From contig WHUX01000022.1 of the NCBI GenBank assembly GCA_015179025.1, forward strand, positions 62,001 to 126,000: a stretch of DNA of 64,000 nucleotides, given 5' to 3'. The position numbers and the translations under genes are program-made. This document shows, piece after piece, positions 46,776 through 58,303 of the stretch; positions within the stretch are counted from its first letter, which is position 1; each line of letters begins with the position of its first letter. The notes beneath the pieces were generated by a model. It saw only the letters and a program-made list of their open reading frames with translations. It ran no database searches and was not told where the DNA came from. The DNA is from Terfezia claveryi (taxonomy: Eukaryota; Ascomycota; Pezizomycetes; Pezizales; Pezizaceae).

Positions 46776-47055
46776 AACAGAAGCCATCATGCTCGACTGG
46801 TGGCCTGGACTCGGAGCTCCACGGCATGGTCGTGTCCGTTGATCGCACTGAAATGATACCATCTGTGGATTCTTGACCGTGCACTTCACTCTTGCAGTAT
46901 TTTGACCACCGTGCACTGTTTAACTTTAATATGCAAGCTCCAAGTTAGAAAACCTAACCGGGAATAGGATTCGGAAAGTTGCATAGGTCACGTGTTACAG
47001 CGACACGAAATCGACTTCGGGCTAGTCTTTCTGATAGCACGAGTGCCTTCTCGGT

Positions 47056-47073
47056 TAGTCTGGTTGCTAGAGA
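47056..47073 (+). mobile_element. TAGTCT micro-insertion (18 bp)
   Basis: Core TAGTCTGGTTGCTAGAGA between CTTCTCGGT (47047-47055) and CTTCTCCGT (47074-47082), 8 of 9 matching. Confidence 0.65.
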
Positions 47074-47351
47074 CTTCTCCGTCATCAACGTATCTTGAGC
47101 AACAGCCACCTTAGGATTCGACTGCATGTGCTTTGACTCTCCACGCCGCTTCTTAGTTAGTTCTACGTCATGCCTTTTCGTTCTTGGTGTGTGGATCTTG
47201 TTGAGGTATTGTTCATTCAGATTGCATGAACTTTTGGTTCTTCTCAATCTATTAAGGTCACTCGAGATACAGTTTCGACTACATACCTAATACCAATATC
47301 TTAAGTCATCCTTCTGGCATTCCTCATTCACGAAATACAGCTATTTTGTGC

Positions 47352-47361
47352 TAGTCCGGTT
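47352..47361 (+). mobile_element. TAGTCC-type micro-insertion (10 bp)
   Basis: Core TAGTCCGGTT between ATTTTGTGC (47343-47351) and ATCTTGTCC (47362-47370), 7 of 9 matching; an older, diverged member. Confidence 0.45.
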
Positions 47362-48981
47362 ATCTTGTCCTGGCCAACATAGCCTCCTGGAATGGCAAGG
47401 GAACCTTTGTGACCTGTCTTCCCCCCCACCTTGACTTTGATTGTCTTACAATTCTAGACAGGTATTTAAGACAAGTCTCCCGCTTTGACTATTCCCAAAT
47501 ATTTTCCACAGTACCGTTTCTAGCTCCCAGGTCAATGGATGGGCACACGGCAGATTAACGCGTTGCAGATCTTACCGGTATCCCTCGTCATATCCGACTC
47601 ATATGTAGATAGCATGAAGACAATCCTGCTCTTCTTTGTCTCTGTTTAGTTATTTTTAGTTAGCTTCCCCATGATCAACCGTCTATTCCCTATTGTTACC
47701 CGTCCCCTCACCCCGACGACGGGCACCCCCACGATTTCCTTGCGTCAATAATCCATGTATCTATCTCGCGCTGGACGGGAAGGTAAACTTGCCCGGCCCT
47801 TGGATCCAACCAGGTTTCCGGGTGGCTCCTCATGGCCCCCTCACTAAAGTCACCTAGGCTTTCTCCTAGAAAAAGTTCTATGATGGAAGTGGAGATTCAC
47901 CTCATGTCGCCAGAAAGTGAGTCGGTCACATGTAGGGTTACCTGCCAATAAGAAGTCGATTTTGCACGGCACGGGTGTCAAAGATACATGAGCAAACTGC
48001 AACTGTCACTTGCTGTCGACCTCTACTTCATTCAGCTCACACACTTTGTAGGCACTCACTATGTGTGGAGCTTCAAACATGTAATAGAGCCTTTGCAAGC
48101 CCACACTTGCAGTTATCATGATAGCATGGGATCATAGCGAGTCGCAAGAGTATGTATAGTTGGCACTACCCACAGGAGTTTCTGTGGGCAAAAACTGTAG
48201 ACGAAATTGAAGATGAATACCATCACTTCTTACCTATAAGAGAGGTTGTAAGAGAGGCTGCTAGGAAGTAACTACATAGGAAGCCAAGCAACCGGTGAGA
48301 CTGCGCAATCTTGTCTAACTCCTGAACTTGGCGCGACGCACAGACTCTGCTAACGGCGTCGCATGTGACGCTGGATAACGGTCTTCCATTTCACAATTGC
48401 CATCTTGGTTCTCTGGCGATGGAAACGACATGTGCCAAGCTGTCATGGGAGGCAAGTCCAGAAGGCGACACCACTTGCTGGCCGATTTATATAAATTGAA
48501 GTCAGCCAATTGTGAGAATTCACGGAATTGAAGATCAAGATAGCCGAGAGCGGACCAATTGCGACCCACGTTCTAAGCGAGACCCGGGAGTGCGGTAATT
48601 AGGAAGCTACACTGGACCTCATGTTTAGTGCAGATTCCTGGGGTAAGATGCCCGCGGTGGCAATACTGACCTAACAACCCTGCAGATGCCATTCACGCTC
48701 CCTGCCCCCAGTTGAGGAGAATCCAACGCCTTGGGAATGATTTCCTGACTTATTTTCATGCTCATCTCAAATCGGCTGGCCTACCCTGTCGCAGCCTGGT
48801 CTCCATCTGGCCCGTGCATGGTCGAGGCTGCTCACCATTTCTCTATAACCAGCAGCTCCTTTTAATAATTCCCGGGAACAGCCATCGTGATTGTGAAGCC
48901 CGAAAACCAAAGGAACTAAGTATCCACACGCTGAGGAATTTATCATTTCGTTGAAGGGAGGGTCAACGCTTTCTAATACTA

Positions 48982-50676
48982 ATGTTCTTTACGCAGCAAC
49001 TTTCTGCACAGGATTTTGCTGGGGAGGTTGGTGAAGATAACTGTTCCCGAGACGAGGTTAGTAATCTTCTTTTGTAACTTGAATTGAGGGGGATAATTGA
49101 CACTAATAAATAGTAGGCTCGCTCCTACGAATCGGGTTATGAATCCGAGCGTGCAAAGTAACTTAATCCAACGTCTGCACTGAAAGACTGAGAACGAATG
49201 CTAAGGATTGCTTGGGGAGCGGTTTAGTAATTCTCCGCAGATTGTTTCAAGTGATGAGGTTCAACAGTTTTGGAATACCCTTGAGACGGATACTCTCACT
49301 TTGAGTAGCTCGGTATTGGATTATCAATATGAAAATGGACGGAGATATCACGCCTTCAGACAAGGTATGTGGGCTTTCATGGAAGTGCCAGTCGCGCTCC
49401 AAGATCCGAGGTTAAGATTCGTATCGGGATTTCTGACATTTCCCCCATTTTTTCTCACATAGGAACATATATGAACCCGAATGATGAGGTATTACACCTT
49501 TCCACGCCAGGCTGAGGAATTTCTCACAAAAAGCCTATGTGAATAGCAACAGAACAACCAATTAGATATATTGTGCGTTTTCTCCCAAATATATACGTTT
49601 TGAGCTGCGGCTGACATTCCTGCAGCCATCATGTATACATGCTTCTGCTTAATGGCGAACTCTACCGGGCACCAATTGGTACGAGTCCTGAGGTACGTTT
49701 TTGATTGGTTTTCATGCATGTCTCATCTGAAAAATGATACGGACAGTTGCCACACCAAAATGCAGCGAATTTTAGACATTGGTACGGGAACTGGTATATG
49801 GGCTATCGACATGGCAGAGCAGTTCCCAAATGCCCAGGTGAGTACAAGTTGCCGTTATATCGCCTGTCTTGAATAAAGTCTTACAAATGGGCTAGATCAT
49901 CGGGACAGGTAGACAACTTAGGGACCCAGGGTAACTCAAATGCTAATGCTGATAGTAAATGCAGATCTTTCTCCAATACAACCTTCATGGTTAGTAAACT
50001 CAGCCAAGAAGCAAGCTAATTGCCATCTTGTCTAATGCGTACCTCCTAGGATTCCACCAAACGTCCAGTTTGAGCTCGACGATGCCGAATCAGAATGGAC
50101 ATTTGAACCCGACCATTTTGACTTTATTCACATAAGGTGCATGATTGGGTCAATATCTGACTGGCCTCGGCTCCTTGCACAGGCTTACAAGTAATGACAC
50201 CTCTAAACTCAGTCAATGTGAACCATGATTCAACTGACAATCCGTATAGAGCGCTCAAACCTGGTGGATGGATCGAAGTCGTCGAGTTCCATATCCCCAG
50301 CACATCCGACGATGACTCGCTGAACGAGTCCACTGCTTGGTGGAAATGGGAGCGATTAATCCTCGAAGCATACGCCATAAGCAACCGATCTTTGATGATT
50401 GCGAGGAGTTTACGAAAGTGGCTTCTGGAAGTGGGTTTTGAGCAGACGAGTGAAGTGCAAGTGAGAACGCCAGTTGGTGGGAGCTGGTGTACGGATCCGA
50501 GGGAGAAGGAGGTGGGGAGGTGGAATGCGGTGAACTTGATGGAGGGGTTAGAGGGGTTTACGATGGCGCCGCTGCATAGGGTGCTTGGGTGGTCACAGAT
50601 TGAGGTGCAGGCTCTCTTGGGACAGGTTAGGACAGAGCTTCTGGGGCAGAAGGTGCATGGATACTTTGTGACGTGA
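48982..50676 (+). CDS. LaeA-like S-adenosylmethionine methyltransferase, 11 exons
   Basis: Exons 48982-49056, 49117-49157, 49228-49364, 49463-49488, 49547-49572, 49626-49692, 49766-49837, 49896-49908, 49965-49989, 50050-50190 and 50250-50676 give one 349-residue frame; every intron is GT-AG. The family signature is plain: YENGRRYHAFRQG near the start, YMNPNDE, the SAM-binding motif I LDIGTGTGIWAIDMA (D128, G130, G132, G134), IPPNVQFELDDAE, FDFIHIRC and ALKPGGWIEVVEF. LaeA-like and related class I enzymes are common in filamentous fungi; some regulate secondary metabolism, but substrates of most are unknown. Exons of 13, 25, 26 and 26 nt are unusually small. Exon 1 and the exon 2-3 junction are the least certain; acceptor 49251 would also keep the frame. 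Confidence 0.85.
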
Positions 50677-53484
50677 GTCTCTCCTCCTGTATGGATATAA
50701 ATATGCTAAAGCTGAGGGCGAGAGGATAGGCATTTTGTTATTGGCCAGAAGCCACCGGGCCCGACAACGGCAACCCGAACACCAGAGCTTTGAAAACGAA
50801 CGGAGTGAGCTACTATACTCGAAACCTACTATATCTCTGGAATATTTAACTGGAAGAGGAAGATCAAACATTTCAGCAATCACGAATTTCTTATATCTCG
50901 GTGTTTGTGTGCAATGGTTCGAGTGCAATAGTTATATCCCCACTGGTTTTATTTGGTCAAGTATTATTTTTATTCTTTTCCGTGACCACACCGTAAACGA
51001 TATGGAATTCGAATGTACCATCATCACTTTACCATATCCCGATGTACATACTCATCCACAAACACTTAACACGAAATTTCCTTCAAATCGTAGAACCTTA
51101 GAGACATATAGAAATAATATAACTCCACTACAGGGATCTCTCATTGCAAGCATATCAAATATAAGCATATATTGGTTACAAGCATACCTCCGCCAGATGG
51201 TCCCCTTACTGGGACTGAATAGGAGTAATGAGTACTAAAAAAAAAAAAAAAAGTAAAAAATATCTGTTAGTCTCGCATAGTAAATAAGCATATTTTTGTT
51301 ACTAGAATATTCTTACTTTTTTTGCTTGGTCGCCATACATATGCTTGTAACAAGAGAAGTGCCCTACCATATCGGGTATGTTTATCGATAAGAAATAACC
51401 CCGCACAATCTCATGAAGCAAAGGTAAGAGTTGAATCTAACATCTAAGAACAAAGCCTTACAACTACTCACCCAACAAACTCAAATGCCTGCTTCTCACG
51501 GATCTACACATATTCCGCAACGACAAGCGCGGTCAATGAACGCGAAACTGAGCCACTTAGATACATAGAACTGCCTAGACATAGAGTATAGCTTATGAGA
51601 TACGTTATACTCTTACATTATAGGTACCGATGGCCATACTTCTATATAGCAGAGTACGGATAAGGGTGTCTCTCGCTAACATCACTTGCAGTGTAGGTAT
51701 TGCCGAATATATAGGTGGATCTTGATATGAATGTATACCATGCCCTGGTGCGAGTTTCATAGCGCCATCTCTTTTGATATGGGAATTTGGACTTAGACAG
51801 CTGGTCCCGATGTATGTTGTCGATAAGGTTTTATCACGTACCAGCCTTTCCCCCCATGTCCCTAAACATGTATAGCCCATCTATAGAGTCACAAAGGGGA
51901 TGCTAATTACAAAATCACTATATATGAATTAAGGTGCTTGATCGAATTTCTTTACCTTCCGTTACTTATGATGGAACAACCTTTGCCCAAGCATCAAATC
52001 ATGTCTTGCAGAATCTTCCCGTTTCATGTGCTGCTAGTTCAGTATGTATGAAGATAGATTGAGTTGGTTACCGAGAAGAGCCCATGAAGCCTCCCCTTGC
52101 TGGGTTCATATAGAATAAATTATAGATCTGCAACGAGTGGTAAGTAGTCACCACTCGATAGATATGAAGTCAGGGTAATACCTGCCAGGGATGGGTTTTA
52201 CACGTAAGATCTAAGTTACCTCCAGTACACTCCTACTACAGGTGCGTGAAGTGAGACAGACAGGTGAGTGCATGACTTTCCTCTTTCAAGGGGACTTCAA
52301 ATTGCAAAATGTGGGTGCGACATATGCGCAATTTAGAACTGTTTTGATGATAAAATCCCAGCTTATGATATTGCTCCAACAACGTCAAACTGTATATTTG
52401 TTATTGCTTGTGCCTGCAAGAGCCAATATCATGGAGGCTGGAATTGCCCTAATAGAGATAGCATAGAATCGATGGTAGGTACTTAATTGACTAACTTTTG
52501 TAGATGGAATAAGATTAGTCTCATTTTGGTGAGATATATTAGAATGAGATTCTTGTTCTATGTCTAGTACCCAGCACCATTTCCCTTTGCTTGTGGCTGT
52601 GACAATCAAATCCGGAAGTAATCTGTGCATCCAGATTCGTCTACACGGGAGTTAATCCATAAGGAGTTATTAGATACTACAACAGCCTGGGCATAAGAAA
52701 ACACTATTTTAAGAATAAATGTTTATCTTAAGCCATAGAAAAAAAAAGCATCCATAAATAGTCTGAAAGCTCTAGGTAGGCGTGGTAATACCAACTATAT
52801 GTTTGGTCCACAGATATACAGTTTATATCGGAGCAGGGTCTGGTTAGTTGGTTATACAATACAAGTATATTATCAACTGTAGTCTCAACTGAAACAGCCA
52901 ATACTTATTTCTCCGCTTATATGTACTCTGTATCCGCATGACCTTCAGACTCGATCTGGGGTACATACAGAGAGACAGATTTGCTACTGGACCACCAATC
53001 ACGGACACCCTGTATTGTCTTGATGCATATGCATGTAATGTTAGCTGACCAATTCCGCATACCATTTTCCTGCCAACACATCGCTTTTATGATGTAAAAT
53101 GTGATGGTCACACTTTTATGCAGGTCTCAATCAATACACTCAAGCCCGTCATCACATTCCTATTGGAGAATTTGGTTCCGTCTCGCCACCCGGCTCCAGG
53201 TTCCGGAAACCTCAATATTCGTTTCAATGAGTTTGATTTTGCACTGAACCGGCACCAGATTTCAGCCACAGTCAAGCTCCGGCGGTTCCAGATCGTCTCG
53301 CTGATCCGTGAAGGGGTTCGGTGATCCGTGAAGGGGTTCGGTGATCCGAGCCCGTGAACTTAGGCAGCACTTGGGATTGTCTTATACCCTATTCCATTAT
53401 TTAAATCCGATTCTTGGTTAGCAAGAATCATGTGACAAACATAGAGTGACTTGGCAAAAGAACACTGTTCAGCCCAAAAGGGAA
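50677..53484. other. intergenic, no supported gene
   Basis: LINE micro-tail at 51199-51252. 51165-51400 resembles parts of 13255-13400 and 25030-25125. Frames of 160 codons or less (for example 50735-51238) run into the LINE tail and look random. Confidence 0.5.
51199..51252 (+). mobile_element. LINE micro-tail
   Basis: tggtccccttactgggactg, aataggagtaatgagtac and a poly-A: only the last ~55 bp of the family 3' end. Target duplication unclear. Confidence 0.6.
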
Positions 53485-53578
53485 GCCCGATGCGAGGCTC
53501 GAACTCGCGACCGAGATACCTGCCAGTGGCCAACGCCACCTTAAGAGTCACACGCTCTACCGACTGAGCCAACCGGGC
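53485..53578 (-). tRNA. tRNA-Lys(CTT) with an intron of about 22 nt
   Basis: On the minus strand: acceptor GCCCGGT/ATCGGGC, D-arm GCTCAGTCGGTAGAGC, anticodon loop CTCTTAA (anticodon CTT), T-arm GCGAGTTCGAGCCTCGC. Between the anticodon loop and the variable region lies an intron-like insert with its own GTGGC-GTTG-GCCAC hairpin. The 3' half of the anticodon stem pairs poorly with TGTGA and the variable loop seems short, so the gene may be slightly degenerate. A and B boxes look usable. Confidence 0.75.
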
Positions 53579-53705
53579 ATACATGCTTATCAAGTAGTTA
53601 TCGGATCTGCACTATATCAAAGAATGTAGGATAGCAAGCCAAAGTTATCAAACCGAACTCACATGTGGTAGGTTTTTTTCTAATCATTTGATACCTCCAC
53701 AGAGG

Positions 53706-53720
53706 TAGTCTGGTTGGCAC
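53706..53720 (+). mobile_element. TAGTCT micro-insertion (15 bp)
   Basis: Core TAGTCTGGTTGGCAC between exact copies of CCACAGAGG (53697-53705 and 53721-53729), 128 bp upstream of the tRNA. It is the clearest example of the family. Confidence 0.8.
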
Positions 53721-54095
53721 CCACAGAGGACAAACTTCGCCTCCTAAGTTTCAAACTTGTCTCATAGCACGTTAGACACATCAACATAACACCACTGCAA
53801 GCCATGATAAAATAACTTTGACAGCAACAAAACCCAACCCTTGAAATCCATGAATGAGGTTAGAGTGGGTAAAAGTGGGACTCTCACTGCGAGCCGTATT
53901 GGCAATCGAGCGCCGTGCCTGCTCGGTCTGGGTTTCCTATTTGTAAGTCCAAAGGTTTTTCCGGTTGCTTAAAACAGCGCAATCAACGGCGGAAATTACC
54001 GTCTCCAGGGAGGGGCGATAAATAGGTTATTTTATTTCCTAGCGATATCGAGTGGGCCATGTTGTTAATCTGTGTCAGTTTATGATTATCAGAGC

Positions 54096-54124
54096 TAGTC
54101 TGGCATAGTCTGGTTAGTCTGGCA
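54096..54124 (+). mobile_element. TAGTCT micro-insertion with a second copy nested inside
   Basis: TAGTCTGGCA was inserted between TATCAGAGC and TATCGGGCC (6 of 9). A second core, TAGTCTGGTT (54106-54115), then inserted with an exact 9-bp duplication AGTCTGGCA (54097-54105 and 54116-54124) of the first core. Confidence 0.7.
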
Positions 54125-54200
54125 TATCGGGCCAACGCAAGAAAAAAAAAGAGGTTTTATCGTCGCCGCTACCACTTTGAGGTCCAGATTGCAATCTAAC

Positions 54201-54209
54201 TAGTCCGGT
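54201..54209 (+). mobile_element. TAGTCC-type micro-insertion (9 bp)
   Basis: Core TAGTCCGGT between CAATCTAAC (54192-54200) and ACATCTAAC (54210-54218), 7 of 9 matching. Confidence 0.4.
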
Positions 54210-54386
54210 ACATCTAACTAGTTACGAGAGACTAAATAATGACATTCAGAACTGTCTTCCACGTCTCTGGTATGTGGTATGGCTTCGGCTATCCCGAATC
54301 AGAATAAACAAGATCGGCATCACCGAGTCACTGTCCTTTATTGGAAGATATAAGAGGCTATTCGGATTTGCGAATGCTAATCAGGA

Positions 54387-54524
54387 ATGAGTTGTCAATA
54401 CTGCCAATATAAACCATCTCGTGCCGCAATTACCGGAAAAGTAAAGCTCTGCGTAGATTGGCTGGTCAAAGCCGCAACTGCACAAGAACGGTGGTGCGAG
54501 TCCAAATTATCCCCAACACAGTAA
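54387..54524 (+). CDS. possible 45-residue Cys-containing small protein
   Basis: The frame from the ATG at 54387 reads MSCQYCQYKPSR, then ITGKVKLCVDWLVKAATAQ, with a CxxC pair and two more Cys. The composition is protein-like but the frame is short, and it could be an exon or a chance ORF. Confidence 0.25.
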   Translation: MSCQYCQYKPSRAAITGKVKLCVDWLVKAATAQERWCESKLSPTQ

Positions 54525-55454
54525 GGTAACTGGAAACGACAACTTGCGTTGAGCCTATGGGATGTAATCCGGTGGTCTGGGCTCAGTTGAGCAGAAAGCC
54601 CGGTTGTCGGCGTCTCCGACGCTCGGCAATCCCGTCCATTGCTCGGGAGTCCAGCAAGGGGGGATCCATGTCAATTCATGTGTTAGATGCCTGCAGATCG
54701 CCACATTCTCTCTACGTAATTTACCCTCTACACTGGAGGAGAGAGGAGCGATAGGGAAGCAGCCGCAAGAACCATATCAAATGCATTTCGGGGTGAACTA
54801 AGTGGGCCTGATATCGGCGATGCCGAAGTTGCAAGCAATGATTAATGCAACTGTACAAGTTGATATGTATCTGTAAGCATACAGTAATCTTTTGCTTGCT
54901 CGTGAGTTAGAATAGCCAGAGTATGAAGCACTCTATGCACCACGCAGTAGGATCAATATATGGACAATGAACATACTTGGTATGAGGGAGAATCGGGAGT
55001 TGTATGGAAGTGCTGTAGGTCGCTTTCTGAGAGGCCCAGGACTGAATCTTGGAGATACTTATGTATCTAACTTTGGATCAACAGGGTCAAGCCAGGGAAA
55101 AAGCAACGATCTCGCCTTGCAGGTAAGACCCTCGGTAATGTGCGAATCTGAGACTTTCTCGGCTTCCATTCAATTTTTCCTTTCTTTTCGTAAGTTGAAA
55201 CTACCAGATTGACAGCTGACCTACTGTCGGCGGAAGGTTGGAATTACCCTCAGAAATCACTGTCAATTTGACACCCAGCTAGGATATCATCCCAAACTTG
55301 GTTACTTCTCCAGCTAATTGTCTATCGTGTTTCACATCTCATATACTGCGATTCCTCAGGTGTGTCAATATTAATATGTCTTGACCTCCGTGAGTTCGGT
55401 CTAGGTGTCAGCTATCTAACAACAGCTTAGATTAGTTGCCCCAACGAAATACTC
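54525..55454. other. intergenic upstream of the 590-residue gene
   Basis: Short frames only; presumably includes the promoter and 5' UTR of the next gene. Confidence 0.5.
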
Positions 55455-57227
55455 ATGGCGACTAACCTCTCATTTGGTGACGCTTCGTCATTACTCCACC
55501 AACTCGAAAATGAGCTCACGAGAGATAAACCACAGCCTAGCATGCCCCACCCTCAAGGACAGCAGCGTCCTGGAAGCTCATCATCAGATCCACTTCCATC
55601 CATGGCATCAAGCACAGTTCATTTCAGGCCTTCACAACCGGCGATGTCGATGTTGGGGAAGCGACACCCCATACTTCCTCCACTTAATGCTACCCCAACG
55701 TCAAATGCGAAATTTCCTTCCACATACCCAATCTCACATGAACGTTGGGGTGGTGATAGGGAGTGCCTCGAGAGCTCGAAGAGCACCCCACAGAATACTA
55801 GTATCCCTCTTCCGCCATGTAGGGCGCAATCCTCACCCTCACCGCGAAGACGTACGCCACCAGCAATGGGAAGGGTGAGCAGTGGGAATAGCAGAGTTGA
55901 AGGAAAGGGAAGAATATCAAAAGTGCAAAGAACAGAGAAGCCTAATGCTGGGGAGGGAAGTATGGAGGAAAGGAGCTGGTTTGACGCGGATGGAGATGGA
56001 AAGAGGAATGAGGAACTGAAAGAGCTTCCCAAATTGCCAACATTAGAAATCAAGAGAAAAGAAGTACCATACCGGGTTCAGCCACCACTGGCCTATAAAC
56101 AGCCTCCCACAACCACACCAATTTTTGGGCTCGAGGATCAGGTAGCAGATATCTTGTCAACCTTCGAAAGCACTCCCAATACACCCTCGTCCTTTTCGAA
56201 TTTAGCCTCAGAATTTCAAAACCCACTGGAAGATATACACCTTTCAACTATACTCATATCCTCAACGACACCGTCTCTACCTGCCACAGTATACAGCCTC
56301 GCCGTTTCCAATCCCTCATTTTTTCAGACGCTCCGAGAAGCTGTTCCACCGGAGTATTGTGCTATTTCCTTTTTCAAGCGAATCGAAGCTCAGGTATATG
56401 CCATAGGTCGACGACATTCCGACTATCTGTTTTCTGGTGCATCTTTCTTTGACCTCACTGGGATGGGGGGACGGTTATCCGGCCCTGGGCGGACCCTAGC
56501 GGAGGATGAAGAGATGTGTTTACCGGATGCAAAGTGGTGTGAAACAGCATTGAAGAGAAGGGTGAGCACCATTAGACGGCACTTAGAGATGAGGAAGCCA
56601 TTGGGTAGAGGGGCTAAAGAACAGGCCATGCGGGCACTAGTTAGAATTCTCTGGGAAGTAACGGATAAAGGAGTGTATGAGGAAAGAGAAGATATGGGAG
56701 CTGGCATGTCATCAACGCCGATGGATCCCCAGAAACGTCAGAGTCGCCTCCCGAATCAGAAAATCGGTGTGTATGGCAGGCTGATAGGGAAAACTGGGGC
56801 ATCGATATCAGTTTCACGGAAGTCTGGTGGTTTCATGTACGGAGCTCAACAGATGCAATTTGCCTGGCCATCTTTGCCACCATCTGCTGCTCCTGAAGGT
56901 TTTGAAGGTGGCTATTTCGTTATTGAAGCATTATGGGAGCTTATGGACTGTGCTGGTCCTTCGATGGACCTTTTGCGGATGTTATTGGAACGTATAAAGA
57001 TGTTTGAAGCTCGGGATGGGTATATAGAAGAGTTGGAAAGGTTTCTGGTGGAAGCTGGAAAACAAAACTCGCAGATGGGAGCTGGAGGTGATGTTAATAT
57101 GGGGGATCAAGTCAATGTAGCGCTGAGCAGAAAGAGTTCGGTCGATAGTGCGAAGCGGGCCCGGGAGTGCAGCGAGGAGGAGGTGAGACGGGATCAGCTG
57201 CGAGCAGTATTTAAGAGAAGGGTATAG
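55455..57227 (+). CDS. hypothetical protein, 590 residues, single exon
   Basis: The frame from ATG at 55455 to TAG at 57227 is uninterrupted and has good coding composition. Residues 1-220 are Ser/Pro-rich and probably disordered. A more ordered core follows (about 225-400: PSFFQTLREAVPPEYCAISF, FKRIEAQVYAIGRRHSDYLF, FDLTGMGGRLSGPGRTL), then a basic helix-like segment (ALKRRVSTIRRHLEMRKPLG, KEQAMRALVRILWEV). A C-terminal block (ALWELMDCAGPSMDLLRMLL, EELERFLVEAG) follows, then a basic end (KRARECSEEEVRR). No transmembrane segment or known catalytic motif seen. I do not recognise the family; a nuclear role is possible given the basic clusters, but that is a guess. Confidence 0.8.
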   Translation: MATNLSFGDASSLLHQLENELTRDKPQPSMPHPQGQQRPGSSSSDPLPSMASSTVHFRPSQPAMSMLGKRHPILPPLNATPTSNAKFPSTYPISHERWGGDRECLESSKSTPQNTSIPLPPCRAQSSPSPRRRTPPAMGRVSSGNSRVEGKGRISKVQRTEKPNAGEGSMEERSWFDADGDGKRNEELKELPKLPTLEIKRKEVPYRVQPPLAYKQPPTTTPIFGLEDQVADILSTFESTPNTPSSFSNLASEFQNPLEDIHLSTILISSTTPSLPATVYSLAVSNPSFFQTLREAVPPEYCAISFFKRIEAQVYAIGRRHSDYLFSGASFFDLTGMGGRLSGPGRTLAEDEEMCLPDAKWCETALKRRVSTIRRHLEMRKPLGRGAKEQAMRALVRILWEVTDKGVYEEREDMGAGMSSTPMDPQKRQSRLPNQKIGVYGRLIGKTGASISVSRKSGGFMYGAQQMQFAWPSLPPSAAPEGFEGGYFVIEALWELMDCAGPSMDLLRMLLERIKMFEARDGYIEELERFLVEAGKQNSQMGAGGDVNMGDQVNVALSRKSSVDSAKRARECSEEEVRRDQLRAVFKRRV

Positions 57228-58241
57228 TAGAAACTTATATGTATATATCATGTTCTTGGAAACACTTTGTGACGGAATTCTGAAATAGCTAAGGTGAAAA
57301 TATAACCTCAAGCTCTTTAGGTTTGAGAAGTACCAATAACACAAGTTGGTGTTGGGGGTAGAGATCGGGAATTTCATCGGAATGGAAATCGGCGTTTAAG
57401 GATGCACTAGCCTTGTAAGCCTCGTGCTGCACCGCCTCGAATTTCAGCCACCGGGGGTATTACCGAACGTTTACATCACGTAGTGGTTTTTCAGCCACCT
57501 CCGTTCTCGTGGGCCACTTCCGGTTTCCCTGCTCTTGAAACTTCTGATACATACGGGCTCCATTCTCAACCTTCCAAAACCACCTCTCTTCTCAAGGGTG
57601 GGCTGTTCTATCTTTGGGGATCTCATCTGCTATAAACCTCTTCTTGGCGCTGACTGTTTATGAGCAGGCTCTTTACAATGTCGTGGGAACGAAAGCATAG
57701 GCCATCCCCTGGGAAACCACATCGACATCAAGGTAGGAGTTACGCTCATGGACTTCTCTTTCTGAGTTACTAAGGACTCCCTCGACTAGTACATTAGGGG
57801 GAGCGAGAGAAAGAACCCCCTGAGTTGGAGGGAGGGCGAGGTTCTGTTCATGGCTCCGAATTCATGCAACCTGAATTGATGAACATTCAGAGGAGGCCAG
57901 ACCTCATGAATGTCGACGTTGTGGGGAAGCGAGAGATAGGTGTTGACCAGCTCGCAAGCATAACTGAGTCTCCGAGAACAGGTAGGTATGTACTGCACTT
58001 GCTGTATATATGTGGACTCTACTAATAAAAGGTGTACCAAATTCAGCTCAGGTACAGCAGCAAGAATTACCACGTACCGTACTGCCTGCGGATAAAGGAT
58101 TGAGTCAGAGAGGTTTCACCCGTGCCGATACTATCACCCGGCTTGTTTTAGAGGGTGAGAGAACCGCAAATACAATCAGCGAGCCAGCGTTACTATTCAA
58201 CTAACGGCGAGGCATATTGATTAGGTGAGATCCAAAGTTAA
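57228..58241. other. intergenic
   Basis: No supported gene. Follows the 590-residue gene and leads to the TIR element; short frames only. Confidence 0.5.
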
Positions 58242-58250
58242 GTAATAGTC

Positions 58251-58303
58251 TAGTCTCGATCAGACCCTCGTAGTTATCGTGTAGTCTCGATTAGACCCTC
58301 GTA
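58251..58303 (+). mobile_element. two TAGTCT micro-insertions in tandem
   Basis: Core TAGTCTCGATCAGACC plus CTCGTA at 58251-58272 (flanks GTAATAGTC and GTTATCGTG, 6 of 9). The same core with one change is at 58282-58303, between GTTATCGTG (58273-58281) and GTTATCGTA (58304-58312), 8 of 9. The second overlaps the end of the TIR element beside it. Confidence 0.6.

Larger units (their letters stand above)
45702..48981. other. intergenic with LINE tails and micro-insertions
   Basis: LINE 3' scraps at 46717-46775 (gaccgcataggagtaacaag plus A-rich tail) and 47765-47850 (aacttgcccggcccttggat, gtggctcctcatgg). Micro-insertions at 47056 and 47352. A frame at 48315-48569 (minus, 84 codons) is of doubtful coding value. 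Confidence 0.45.
53730..54386. other. intergenic
   Basis: No coding frame of note; holds the nested micro-insertions at 54096 and 54201. Confidence 0.5.

Noticed and set aside
50735..51238. 167-codon plus-strand frame after the methyltransferase
   Set aside because: Random-looking composition, and it runs into a LINE tail.
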